A model generated the notes under the pieces. That model saw nothing but the letters and a program-made list of their open reading frames with translations. It was not told the origin of the DNA and ran no database searches. Position numbers and translations under genes: made by a program. Positions 1-11,400 of a stretch of 64,000 nt of DNA are shown in pieces; position 1 is the first letter of the stretch; each line of letters opens with the position of its first letter. This DNA comes from Tetradesmus obliquus (Eukaryota > Chlorophyta > Chlorophyceae > Sphaeropleales > Scenedesmaceae), in assembly GCA_030272155.1 (NCBI GenBank), contig CP126197.1:3898001-3962000 (forward strand), in the 5' to 3' direction.

Positions 1-75
1 TGCGTCATGTGCCTGTGTATGTGACTGCTAAAATCACTGCCGCTGCTGCTGCTGCTGCTGCCCCTGCTGCCGCAG

Positions 76-1098
76 GTGCCGTACAAGTATGTGGACGACC
101 TGGCCAGTGTGTGGTGCGAGTGGGCGGAGATGGAGCTGCGGCACAACAACTTCAAGTCTGCGCTGCAGCTCATGCGCCGCGCAACAGAGGTGCGCGGCAC
201 TTCTTGGCTGCACACAGAGATAAAGACACAGAAAACTCTTCTGTGCTTGACAGAATGACGTCCCCTGGCCAGGAACGACGCGCTGTACAGTCACCAGCTG
301 GCATGCAAGCTAGGATTTTTACGGATGTGGGTCTGAGGCTGCTGTTCTGAATTCACATTTGAATGGAAGCACACCACTGTGCATGCCACGGCATGTGCTG
401 CACAATGCAACAGCCAGCTACTGGCAGTATGCCTGCTCATCTTTGAGTTTGCTGGACCCCGCATGATCATGGCTTGCTGTGACAGGTGCCTCAGCGGCAG
501 CGCAAGCTGAGCCAGGAGCATGATGCACGCGTGGTGTTGTGGACCACTGCTGTCTCCACTCTCTATTGATTCGCTGTGTGCTGCCCGCTATGTGCTGCCT
601 GTTGCTGTTGGTGCGCCAGGTGCCTCAGCGGCCGCGCAAGCTGAGCCAGGAGGAGGAGCGCAAGCTGCCTGTGCAGGAGCGGCTGTACAGGTGGGGCTGG
701 GAAGCTGGTGATGGCTGTTTGCTGCTGTTTGTGCTCTGCACCTGCTGTTGATCAGCGGTGCAGCGTAACCATCGCAGTCTGTGCATGAGCGGCTGTATTG
801 ATTCAGACTTGCACGGCGCCTTGAGCGTCACCATGCATGTTGCTGGTTGAGTTCAGCTGGCTTGTTGGCAGCCTCGCAGCAACCTCGTGACCTGCAACTG
901 CCCCACTGCAGCAGCAAGCGCAGCAGTGCCGCTGCGCCTACACCTTCTAATGCGTGTCTCAGCTGTACATAACACCCATGTCTTGCCTGTTTCTGTGCTG
1001 CTGCTGCAGGTCCTCCAAGCTGTGGGCCTTCTACGCAGACCTGGAGGAGTCCCTGGGCACGCTGCTGCTGTGTACGACGCCATGCTGACCTGTACCCC

Positions 1099-1149
<51 letters not shown>

Positions 1150-4100
1150 AGGTCCTCCAAGCTGTGGGCATTCTACGCTGACCTGGAGGAGTCCCTGGGC
1201 ACGCTGGAGAGCGCTGCCGCTGTGTACGACGCCATGCTGGAGCTGCGCGTGGCAACGCCACAGATTATTCTGAACTACGCGCTCATGCTGCAGGTGCGGC
1301 GGAGCGTCGGTTGGTGTAGTCAGCGATTCTGCTGGTTCGCTAGCTTAGTCAGCGACTCGCCGGTTGATCCTCCTCAGCTTTGTGCCTATGCAGCCGCGGC
1401 GGCAGGTATTGTGTGCAAGCATACTGTAAACATGTTCAGGCTTGTGTTGGGATTGTGTATGACGCCATCCTGGAGATGAGCATGGCGATGCTACAGATCG
1501 TCCTCAACTATGCGCACAGGCTGCTGTACTGTTGCAGCCTTCCCCTGCCGCATGCATCGCCCTGCAGGAGGCCAAGCACCTGGGAGGCAGCCTTCCAGGT
1601 GTTTGACCTTGTAATTAAATACAATCATCTGCTGTGCTGACTCATGTTCTGTTGTCTCTGTCGTTACTCCTGCAGGAGGCGAAGCACTGGGAGGCGGCCT
1701 TCCAGGTGTTTGACTGGTACCGTAACTTTTATTACCTGCTGTGCTGACTCATGTTCTGTTGTCTCCGTTTATCACTCCTGCAGGAGGCCAAGCACTGGGA
1801 GGCAGCCTTCCAGGTGTATGAGCGCGGCACGGCGCTGTTCAAGTATCCGCACGTGGCTGACATCTGGACCGCGTACATCAAGAGCTTCGTGGCGCGGTAA
1901 GCAGCATGGTGCATCATGTGTTATGTGGACGTGTTGCTGCGACTGGTCAGGCGCTTAGTGTTGTGTTGCACTTCTCCTGGCAGGAACACCTGCCGCACGT
2001 GGCTTTGTGTCTAAGTAGTTCTTTTTCGTTTCATGTAGGAACACTGTGCATGTCTTTGTACATGCTACAGGACCATGTGGGATGTGCCAGAGCATTGTGC
2101 CGACTGCTTGTGCTGCTTGCTGCTGCTGACGCTGCTTCTGTTACTGGTGCTGCCGTGCGCCCGTTGCACCGCGGCTGTTGCAGGTATGGGGGCAGCAAGC
2201 TGGAGCGAGCCAGGGACATGTTTGAGTCAGCGCTCAAGGGTGAGTCGCCTGCTGAGTATCCCATAATGACTTGCTTGTGCAGCGCCAGCAAAGGCTGAAG
2301 TCGTCTCCAAAGCTATCTGCTGCTTGCAAGTTTGCAGGAACACGCATGCTTCGCTGTTGCTGTAAGCACCCAATCAAACTGCTGCCATGCTGCCCGTCAA
2401 CGCTACAGCCAAGCACAGTGTGTTTGACTGCCACAAGCCCCTCTGCCTCATCAGTACACTTGTCTTTAACTATGTTTAGTCCATCTGCCTGGCGTCTGCC
2501 GTCTGCCGCCTGCCACCTGCCTGCTGTGTTGTTGCTGCAGACTGCCCGCCCGAGCAGGCCAAGCCGCTGTTCCTGGAGTATGCAGCGCTGGAGGAGCAGC
2601 ACGGCCTGGCGCGGCACGCCATGCAGGTGTGCGCTGCTTTCGTGGTGTTTCTGTGTAGCTTTCGTGTTGCATTGGCAGACCTACTGGGCACAATCTGGAG
2701 ATGAGCAGCTTGTGTACGTTTGGTGCAGCTTTGCAGTCCGCAGTCGGCATCAGTGATTTCAATAAAACGCGTATGGCTGCCAAAACGCATGTGCCATGCT
2801 GCCCTGCAGGTGTATGAGCGCGCCATCCCTGCTGTGCCCAAGGAGCAGCGGCTGTCCATCCTGGAGCTGTACGTCAGCAGGGCCACAGACTTCTTCGGCA
2901 TCGCCAAGGTGCGGCGCAGCAGCAGCGGCAGCAGCAGCAGCAGCAGCAGCAGCAGCGGCAGCAGCAGCAGCAGCGGCAGCAGCAGCAGCAGCGGCAGCAG
3001 CAGCAGCAGCGGCAGCAGCAGCAGCAGCGGCAGCAGCAGCAGCAGCGGCAGCAGCAGCAGCAACAGGAGCAGAAGTAGTAGAAGCAGCAGCAGCAGCAGC
3101 GTGCTGCTAGCGTGGCATGGCAGTTGGCGTGTCATTAACAGCTGTACAAGCGGCTGCGAATTTGCAAGCGTGGCATGGCAGCTGGCGTGTCATTAGCAGC
3201 TGTACAAGCGGCTGCGAATTTGCAGGTCTGAGCACGCCAACATGCTGATATGCGGGGCAGCATTGGCACGCCAACATGTATCAGCCCTTTAGCCAAGCAG
3301 CCTGCACCCTCCTTTATGCGTGAACTGCCGGCTGCTGCGCAGGTGCTTGAGATCTACGAGACAGCCATCGAGTCTGAGCCGCCTGCGGACCTGCCCAGGG
3401 AGGATGTGCGCAACCTGTGCATCTTCAACCTTTTATGTTTCATAACCTCCTGCTGCCTGCTGCTATATATTATCAATGTATGACAGGTGCGTGAGATCTA
3501 CGAGACAGCCATCGAATCGGAGCCGCCCGGGGATCTGCCCGTTGACGATGTGCGCAACCTGTGCATCTTCAACCTCCTGTGTTTTGTAACCTCCGGCGGC
3601 CTGCTGTCTTGCATTGTTTGTATATTACAGGTGCGTGAGATCTACGAGACAGCCATCGAGTCGGAGCCGCCGGGCGACCTGCCTGAGGAGGACGTGCGCA
3701 ATCTGTGCGTGCGCTACGCGCAGCTGGAGCGCAAGCTGGGCGAGATCGATCGGGCTCGCGCCATCTTTGTGCACGGCAGCCACTTGGCAGACCCGCGACG
3801 GGCACGGTAAGCAGACTGTTGTTCTGTGAAGTGGGCTGTTAATTCTGAGCTTCAGCGCTGTGTTGCACGCCATGTGACAGCTGTTCCCCTCTGCAGCTGC
3901 TTGTAGCCTACTATTTAATGCCAACAACACCTCCAACCTTCACCTGTGCACTGTACTGCAACTCACACACCGTCCAGACGCCTCAGAAACACCTACACTC
4001 TGTCCTGCGCTGTGTGCCGCCGCAGGCCCTTCTGGGAGGCGTGGAACGACTTTGAGGTGCGCCACGGCAACGAGGACACCTTCAAGGAGATGCTTCGCAT

Positions 4101-5419
4101 CAAGAGGTGCGGGGTTCAGGCCTGGGTGTCAGGCATAGGTTTTAATGGTTTCAGGCTTGTTTGGAGGGCAGCATGCATGCAGTCACATGTGGCGATGAGG
4201 ACACCTTCAGTGAGATGCTGCGCATCAAGAGGTGCGCTTCAAGAGGTTTCGCGGCGCTGTGTGGGATTAGTTGCAGGGTCTGGCGCGTAACACTGCGGCT
4301 CGGGGCTGTTCCAAGACTTGATGAATGCTTTACATCTGGCGGTGATGTCATATGTTCAGAAGTATGGTGCAAGGGCAGCTGCAGGGCAGCCAACGCAGTA
4401 TTGGCAGTTGTACATGTGGTATAAAGGATGACACACTGTGCTGCTAAGGACTGCTGTGTACTTCTGTGTAACTTTGCTGCTGATGCTGCTGGTTTGCTGC
4501 AGGTCGGTCGCCGCCAGCTACGCACAGATGCACATCCACACCGCGGCCCCTGTGCCAGACGCAGCAGCAGCAGCACCCGCAGACGGAGCAGCAGCAGCAG
4601 CGGGCGGCGACAGCATGGCTGCGCTTGAGGCTGCTGCCCTGGTTGACAAGGGCACGCGGCTGTCAGGGTTTGTGTCTGCTGGGGTCATCCAGCAGGGGCA
4701 GCAGGCTCCAGCAGCTGGCCAGCAGGCGGCAGCAGCAGCTGCAGGTGGGTCCAGGGTGTGGGATATGTTTTCAGTTTTGCCAGATCACCCTACTGAGTTG
4801 GTGTTGTGGGCCAAATGCCGCAGCCGTGCATGTATTTTTTGGTCCTTATGTTTGCGAATCAGTTGTTTGAACGCAGCCGCTGCAAACGCCTGACAGGGTG
4901 CAGAAAGCAGCTCGACGGCTGGCTTCAGTGTTGTGTCGATTCGACACCAGACCAGTGTCAGCGCCATGGTTGAGTTGTGCATGCACAGAGCTGCAGCTGT
5001 TTTTGTTAACCTGCCGGCATCAACAGCTTGCTGCGCAACACATTGCAACGTTAGAGAGACACAACGGCACACGCTGCACAGTACGCTGTGGCCGCCTTTC
5101 TGTACTGTGATATCGAGCCACCATCTTCATTGCTGCTGCTGCTGCTGCTGCTGCGTCGACTGCTGTTTGCGTTTATTTTGCTGCCGCAGCTGCAGCCAAT
5201 CCAGAAGAGATTGAGCTGGGTGATGAAGATGATGATGAAGATGCAGGCAACGAGGCAGCTGCTGCAGATGGCGCAGAGGCTGAACCTGAGCTGCAGACAA
5301 AGGCAGTGCCTGCAGGAGTGTTTGGGGCACTTGCAGGACAGGCTGAGGGCGGGGAGCAGCAGCAGGGCGAGCAGCAGCTTGGGGCGCTGGAGCGCTTCAA
5401 GAAGCGGAGAGTGGAGTAA
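76..5419 (+). CDS. SYF1: Pre-mRNA-splicing factor SYF1/XAB2, C-terminal half (5' part outside window)
   Basis: HAT/TPR-repeat scaffold of the Prp19/NineTeen complex, acting in the nucleus in spliceosome activation. Exons seen: 76-189, 620-690, 1152-1293, 1784-1896, 2184-2239, 2541-2626, 2810-2908, 3631-3806, 4026-4106, 4503-4744, 5190-5419 (470 codons including stop). All junctions are GT-AG and the phases close. Family-typical stretches include [72 protein letters not shown] and [15 protein letters not shown]. The last two exons encode an Ala/Gln-rich, then acidic tail ending ERFKKRRVE, which is common at SYF1 C-termini. The family is usually about 800-900 residues, so the missing part lies left of the window. 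Five introns hold decoy copies of exon ends (separate entries). The identity is firm; only the choice between duplicated acceptors is inferred, by reading frame and family alignment from memory. Confidence 0.93.
483..520 (+). repeat. Decoy copy of SYF1 exon 620-690 start (acceptor side)
   Basis: A CAG acceptor followed by about 35 bases matching the start of the true exon at 620 (gtgcctcagcggc...). The copy then diverges and runs into intron. It lies about 135 bases upstream of the functional junction. Confidence 0.8.
998..1090 (+). repeat. Decoy copy of SYF1 exon 1152-1293 start
   Basis: The CTG tract, CAG acceptor and the first ~75 bases of the exon are duplicated 142 bases upstream. Compared with the real exon the copy lacks a short internal piece around the GAGAGCGCTGCC segment, so its frame is broken, but the acceptor looks intact. 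Confidence 0.85.
1101..1151 (+). repeat. (CTG)n tract forming the 3' splice site region of SYF1 exon 1152
   Basis: About 16 perfect CTG units end directly in CAG, the acceptor of the next exon. The repeat therefore occupies the place of the polypyrimidine tract. Confidence 0.85.
1455..1521 (+). repeat. Diverged decoy copy of the 3' end of SYF1 exon 1152-1293
   Basis: Matches the segment around 1227-1293 (gtgtatgacgccatcctgga...) with many substitutions. No good GT donor is kept at the equivalent position. Confidence 0.7.
1560..1780 (+). repeat. Two decoy copies of SYF1 exon 1784-1896 start, 108-bp period
   Basis: CAG acceptors with the following exon start (GAGGCCAAGCAC...) occur at 1568 and 1676, then at the functional 1784, spaced exactly 108 and 108 bases. 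The intron between them (ctcatgttctgttgtctc) is copied too. The first copy has one extra base and is out of frame; neither copy leads to a donor. Confidence 0.9.
2916..3104 (+). repeat. Imperfect (CAG)n with CGG interruptions in a SYF1 intron
   Basis: About 190 bases of CAG units broken at regular intervals by CGGCAG, then AAC/AGA variants, starting eight bases after the donor of exon 2810-2908. Open on both strands as poly-Ser/Ala or poly-Leu, which is not evidence of coding. Confidence 0.85.
3111..3225 (+). repeat. 57-bp tandem duplication in a SYF1 intron
   Basis: Two nearly identical copies of gtggcatggcagttggcgtg and the following bases up to gcgaatttgca. The unit does not match a neighbouring exon, unlike most repeats here. 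Confidence 0.8.
3340..3630 (+). repeat. Two decoy copies of SYF1 exon 3631-3806 start, 144-bp period
   Basis: Copies of acceptor plus about 90 exon bases begin at 3343 and 3487; the functional exon begins at 3631. Both spacings are exactly 144 bases (48 codons). Each copy encodes a variant of [13 protein letters not shown]. The second is open and in frame through the intron into the true exon. The first meets a stop just before the second acceptor. Confidence 0.92.
4165..4240 (+). repeat. Decoy copy of the 3' end and donor of SYF1 exon 4026-4106
   Basis: Repeats the end of the exon (gaggacaccttcagtgagat, then gcgcatcaagag) followed by a GTGCGC donor at 4232, 125 bases downstream of the functional donor at 4107. 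Confidence 0.85.
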
Positions 5420-6305
5420 TGGCTTGTGGGGTTGACTTGGCTGCTGGCAATGTTTGCCTGTCGTGATGGGTGTTCAGTCTGTCTTTCCATGTCGTTGGCA
5501 AGACACTGTTACACAGTAGTCGGCACACACGATTGCCGGGGCAGCTGGTGTGTCCTGGTCAACAGGCTGCAGCGGCAGCTGTGGTGCTCATGCGCGGCGT
5601 GACCTAGCGCACAGCCAGCACATTTGGGCGCAGGCAGGGCTCGCGGGCAACTGCAGCAGTCAGCAGCTGCTGGGGCAGGGAGTAGCAGTTAATGCGACTT
5701 GATTGCCAACTTACAGGCAGTGCCCACATGTCGAGGTCCTAGTTGGGTGTAAAGTGTTGTAGGTCAAGGGTGTGCTGTCAGTGCTGCGGCAGCGCTGGCC
5801 TGCAGTTATTTGAGGATAACAGGCTGGCATGGCTGCAGACTATCGGAGCCACCTGCCGACACACCACGCTGAAATCCTCAGCGCTCTGTCTTGAGCTGCT
5901 GCTGCCGCCATGGTGCCATCATGACGATGGTGTCTGCAACTGTTTGAATAACCGTTACAACCGTCAACTCCCTGCACTCTATGCAACCGCAGGAACTATT
6001 GCAAAATAAGATCAGCGAAAAATTCTTGCCTGTATAGTGTTCAAATCGCGTTTGGGACGTCTCGAGGCTTGAGGGGCCAGCGAAACCCTTGCTCGGGTTC
6101 TGCGAGTCAAACTTGTCAATGTTCAAACGCCCTGATAACCGACACGTCACTTCAACCTCGCTTATATTTGCATGTCATTTCCCTGCTCTCATGAACGCCT
6201 GCTTGTGATCTACGCCGAGCTTGCAGGTGGTCAAGTGGACGCGCTGCGTGACAAGTGCTGCGTGCTGACACTGTGCCGACACACCGAAAAGCACACAGCT
6301 TGACC
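5420..6305. other. Intergenic: SYF1 3' UTR and upstream region of the FkbM gene
   Basis: No coding exon recognised. It holds the TGTAA motif and probably the promoter and 5' UTR of the next gene. Confidence 0.6.
5748..5752 (+). terminator. Candidate TGTAA polyadenylation signal for SYF1
   Basis: TGTAA is the usual poly(A) signal in chlorophyte algae. This one lies 329 bases after the stop codon. It is a motif match only, with no transcript data. Confidence 0.35.
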
Positions 6306-8107
6306 ATGAAAACAATGAAATACATGAAGCGCACAGTAGACGGGTGTCGTGCTCGGCTGCTACTGCTGGCCATTATGACTGGCGTTGTGCTGTTGACAGC
6401 TGTGAGAACCCTGCATGTATGCAGTGTATCAAGCACACAAACAATGGTCCGGTTAGGGTTTAGGGTTTAGGGCTTCAGTGAAATATGCTGGCACCCTTGA
6501 CAGCAGCTCAACCGGCTCCACAAGCAGTCAGCCAGAAGTTGCTGGTGCACCAGACCCCAGCAAAGAGCAGGGCCAGCCTCCAGCAGCTGCCTTCAAGACG
6601 CCTGCTGCTGGCAACCCCCTCCCTACTACGAAGCACGCCTCACAGTTAGACCAAGACAAGTTGATTGATGAGCTTCTACATGGCATGACCGGTGGCTTCT
6701 TTGTGGAGTCTGGTGCGCATGATGGCACGTCCCTCAGCAACACAGTGTTCCTGGAGGCCAACCGCAACTGGACTGGGCTGCTTGTTGAGGCGAACCCGGA
6801 GCTGTTTGAGATGCTCATGAGCAGCAGTAACAGAACGGCTTCAAGGGCTATCAACGCATGCCTGTCTCCCAGTGGCAAGCGCGAAGTGCTTGACTTTGCA
6901 CTAGGCGGCTTCCTTGGAGGCCTCACTGGCTACATGTCAGAAGCACACGACCACCGCATGAAGAGCGAAATCAAAGCAGCGGGCGATGCGGCTGGCCCAA
7001 CCAACACAGGCAAAACCGTCAGTGTAACGTGCTGGCCGTTGCATGAGATGATGGCTGCACTGGGGAAAACTAGGGTTGACTACTGGAGGTGAGCAGCTGA
7101 AAAGGCACTGGGGCAAGGTTGTTGCAAGAATGTCACTGGCGGCATTGGGGACTACGTGGTATGAGATCAATAGAACCACCAGATGCAGCATGCACGACAG
7201 ACCTTGTAGGACTCAGCTTGCAGGATGACACAGCAAGATGCTGCTTGCAGGACATTGCTGTAGAACGGGTGTTACATGCCTCACCTCGCAGGATACACCT
7301 TGCAGGACATGCCTTGCAGGACGCGCCTTGCAGGACAAACCAAATTGACATGCTGCGCACTTGAGCTACGCTTACGGCATGTGCATGGCATGCAGCCCCT
7401 GACACCAATGCTCAGCTATCAAAGTCAATATGGAATTAGTTGATCCACCCCATTGTGGCTTGAGTGTCTTTCCAGGATGGACTCTGCACCGCCATGCTCC
7501 CCAGCACAACATAAGCTGCTGCGACTGCATTTTGCCTTGCTGCAGCCTTGACACCGAGGGAAGCGAGGCGGCAATTTTGAACGCCACGGACTTTGACAAG
7601 ATTGATGTCCGTGTTATGACTGTCGAGGTGAGCACACCCTGGTACTGCAGGCTGATCAAGCATGAAGTGTATCTTGCTGCTCAGATGCTGCATCAGCTCT
7701 AACTGCGTGATTAGGGGTGCATGCTGCCAGTTGGCATGGCAGGGATTTGGCTCTGGCTTTGCTTGCTGCTGAGGCTTGTGCTTGTGCTGACTGCCAGCTG
7801 TTCATGCTGTTACTTGCCTCACCAGCTGCAGCAATGTTGCCTTGCAGATATAGCCAGCATCTGCTAAGCACCCGATTTTGCTGTTTGCTTGCGCTGTGTT
7901 GTGCGGCACTAACCCCATGTGCCTGCTGCACATGCTGCTGCCTATGCTGCTGCTGCTGCTGCTGCTGCATGCATGCAGGTGAATGATGGCCAAGCTAGGG
8001 CGAACGTTGAGAAAGTGATGGCGACAAAGCCATTCAAGCTGCATAGTGTTTTGCATAGTGTTTTGGGATCAGATCTGGTATACGTAGGTAACGGCTTTAA
8101 ACCATAG
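6306..8107 (+). CDS. FkbM-family methyltransferase, type II membrane protein
   Basis: Predicted SAM-dependent methyltransferase of the FkbM fold, anchored by one N-terminal membrane helix, probably in the secretory pathway; the substrate is unknown. Exons: 6306-6416, 6478-7088, 7546-7627, 7979-8107 (310 residues), phases 0, 2, 0, all GT-AG. Residues 1-17 are short and basic, followed by the hydrophobic segment ARLLLLAIMTGVVLLTAV. A Ser/Thr/Pro-rich stem precedes the domain. SAM-binding motif I is GGFFVESGAHDG, followed by NWTGLLVEANPELFEML. The later LDTEGSEAAILN motif is typical of FkbM. The first intron is only 61 bases and contains a telomere-like repeat; all three frames stop inside it, so splicing is needed. 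The C-terminus has a small duplication (LHSVLHSVLG). The start is the first ATG giving basic residues before the helix. Confidence 0.88.
6453..6472 (+). repeat. Telomere-like (TTTAGGG)~3 inside the first FkbM intron
   Basis: Nearly three units of the plant/green-algal telomere repeat, lying just before the CTTCAG acceptor of the 61-base intron 6417-6477. Confidence 0.85.
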
Positions 8108-8445
8108 TTGGTGCAGCTGCATAGCGATGGTTGTGCATGTGATTCGGCCATGGCTGGGCAGTGGGTGTGCCGTGCAATTCTTACACCAGATACCACGTGG
8201 TACTACCACGGCTAGTAGCCGCTTCTAACAGGACCAAAGGCCGGTCACATACAGACACAACGTTTATACCCGAAGCAACTGCTCTGTGTGACTTTCAGCA
8301 CACGCTGCAGCCACCTGGTGATCGTCATTTGAATGATACTACAAATGTTGTACTGATATCGTGCTGATCAGAAGCGTGGGCTGGTGCTGAGCCCGTAAAG
8401 CAGCAGCAGGAGCGAGGAGCACACCTGTAGCACAGCAGGAGCACT
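8108..8445. other. Intergenic between FkbM gene and SLY1
   Basis: No gene seen. Presumed 3' UTR of the FkbM gene and promoter/5' UTR of SLY1. Confidence 0.55.
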
Positions 8446-11400
8446 ATGTCGCTGAACATCAGGCAGAAACAAGCAGGTGACTAGGGCATTAATGTTGTGT
8501 GATAGTTGCACTTGCTCATCTACACAGCTCTTGAGCAGCTCGCATTCTCCTTTGCCTTGCACCTGCTGCCTCCTGCTGCCTTGCAGATGCGCTGCTGCGC
8601 ATGCTGAACCTGCATGGCACAGCTGCAACCAGCAGGGACCAGGGCGACCTGTACAAAGTGTTGGTGCTGGACAGGCACTGCAAAGACATCATAGCGCCGC
8701 TGCTGCGCGTCAGTGAGCTGCGCGCGCAGGGCATCACCCTGCACCTGCTGCTTGAGCAGGAGCGGCAGGCCATTCCGGATGTTCCTGCAATCTATTTCGT
8801 GCACCCAACGCCAGAAAACGTGGAGCGCATCATCCAGGATGCGCAGCAGCAGCTGTATGATGTCATGCACGTCAACTTTGCCACTTCAGTGCCAAGCAGG
8901 CTGTTAGAGCAGCTGGCAAGCGGTGTGGTCAAAGCAAATGCAGTGAGCCGAGTGGCCAAACTCTTCGATGAGTACCTGTCATTTATTGCGCTGGAGCCCA
9001 GCTGCTTCTCACTGGGGCTGCCGGACAGCTACCTGGCTCTAAATGATCCCACAGCGCGGGACACACAGATAGAGGTGAGCTGAGGTGCATGTGGAGGAAC
9101 GTCGCGGGTGTATGACAAGGCAGCAGCAGTGCCAGGCGCAGCGGGTTTGGGTGATTGGTCAGTTGCTGCTGCTGGAGGTCGGATAGCAGCAAGCAGGCCA
9201 GCAGGGTGACGTGGTATGGTTATTGACGTGGCTGCAGAAGTGCAGCTATGCTGGGCGAGCTGCAGGGCGTCAGCAAGCACCAGTTGGTCAACCAGGCGCT
9301 CTATGATCAGTTCGTTTATGGAATGAGCAGCTGTGAATAGCACCAACTTCCATAGCAGTGTGTGTAGCTGGTGGGAGCTATAGGCGCTGTTGATGCTGCC
9401 ATAACTCTTTGAGACATGTCACCCAAGGCCGCATTTCATGTGCAACTGCTGTCTGCCGTACTTCTGCTGCGACATCCTGCCCCTTTGCAACCGCCACCGC
9501 ATGTGCTGTGTGCTCTTCAGAGCGCTGTGGGTCAAATCGTGGACGGCCTCTTCTCAGTGCTTGTCACGCTAGGAGTAGTGCCCATCATCCGCTGCCCCAA
9601 AGGTGGCGCAGCAGAGCACGTGGCAGCAGCGCTGGAAGGCAAGCTGCGGGACCACTTGAAAGCACGCAGCAACCTGTTCAGCGAGGGTGCCAGCGCACTT
9701 GCTGCTACACTGTCGCGGCCGCTGCTGGTGCTGCTGGACAGGAACTTCGACCTGAGCGTGATGCTGCAGCATGCGTGGTCATACAAGCCGCTAGTGCAGG
9801 TGAGGCAAGCTTTGGTTTGACGCACGACCGGGGCGCATGGTTCCAGCGCTTGCGTTGCTTGTGTGGCTGCTGGACTGTAACTTTGACCTGAGTGCGATGC
9901 TGCAGCACGCATGGTCATACAAGCCGCTGGTGCAGGTGGGGCAAAAGAGCGGCCCTGCGAGGCTTCGTGTGGTGTGGCTGTATAGCAGGTGGTCTGGTGT
10001 GTAGCCGCGTGCCCCTGACCCTGGCCTGCTGTAGCAGCATACTGCAAAATGTTCTGGGTCTCAAGCTGAACCGCCATCCTGATGCAGCGCATGCCGCATG
10101 CTTCTGTGTTTGCTGTGGTTCTGTTCTCTTGCAGGATGTGCTGGGCCTCAAGCTGAACCGCGTGACGCTGGCGCCACGTCCAAGACGATGCACCGTTGCT
10201 GAAGCATGCATGGCGCACGCCATTGACCCCATTGCTGGCTGCCTTGCATGGTGCTGGGCCTCAAGTTGAACCGCAAGGTTTCATTTGCTGCATTCACAAT
10301 GGCAGGGTTTGAGCGACATTTGCTGTTGATGCATTTCATGCTGAATGCCTTTGTTCTCATTTCACCGTGTTTGCAGGATGTGCTGGGCCTCAAGCTGAAC
10401 CGCGTGACGCTGGCACCAGACACAGCGGGACTGCCGCCGGGTGCGGGGCTGCTGCCGCAGCACGCGAAGAAGAGCTACGACGTTGATGACAAGGATTTCT
10501 TTTGGGAGGCTGCCGGGGCGCTGCCCTTCCCCAAGGTGGGTGCAGTGTTGCCTGTGTCATGACCAGTGTGTAACTATATTATAGTTGCCTTTAAAAGTTG
10601 ATGTTCAACCTTGTCACAACTTGTGTTACTTTTGATGCTGTTGACAAGGACTTCTTCTGGGAGGCTGCTGGGGTGCTGCCCTTCCCATAGGCGAGATCAC
10701 CGCCGCATGGAACAGTGTTGACAACCGTATGCTTGCAGCCGTGTTGTTTCGCATACTGTGCAAGGTTTTGTGTAAACGTTTCATGGGGAGAATACATGAC
10801 ACAGTATGGAAAATTGGCAGCAGCTACGGCTGCGGGCAGCAGGAGCGAAACCAAGAGGGAAGACGGGCAGGCAAAATGACAAGACGTGCACTCAACTGCC
10901 AGCCTGTAACCACTGCCCATCTGCCCTGCTGCGCAACCTCTGCTGTGCCTGCACAGGCAGCTGCAGAAAAACAAAAGCTGCCATTGACGTGGACAGCAGC
11001 AAGACAGCCGGTGCCAGTGGTGCTGAGTTTGTACCTTCTCACTGCTGGCCTGCTGTGCCTTTTTTGGTTTGGTTTTGTGCTGCTGTAGGTTGCAGAGGAA
11101 GTTGAGAGCCAGCTGCAGAAGTACAAGGCTGCTGTGGATGAGATTAACAGCAAGACGGCTGGCGGGGGCGATGAGGCCATCCTGGACCACGAAGAGATGC
11201 TGCGGCGCAACACGCAGAACCTGATGAGCGCTGTGTCCAGCCTGCCGGAGCTGCAGGTGTGTGCGCTTTGCTGCTTAAATCTAAGTTCTGGTTACTTTTG
11301 ACCTGCAGTCTGACACGCGCCAGCTGCAGCTACCCACTTGGTGTGTCCACCGTTGCCTGTTGAGCGTGCTGCTGGGCGTCCTTGCTTGATGCCCTTGCTG

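Noticed and set aside
2476-3135. 219-residue poly-Leu open frame on the minus strand
   Set aside because: It is the reverse reading of the CAG repeat in a SYF1 intron; the plus-strand gene explains the region.
9532-10218. 228-residue minus-strand open frame
   Set aside because: Lies opposite SLY1 exon 3 and its decoys; composition is that of an antisense shadow.
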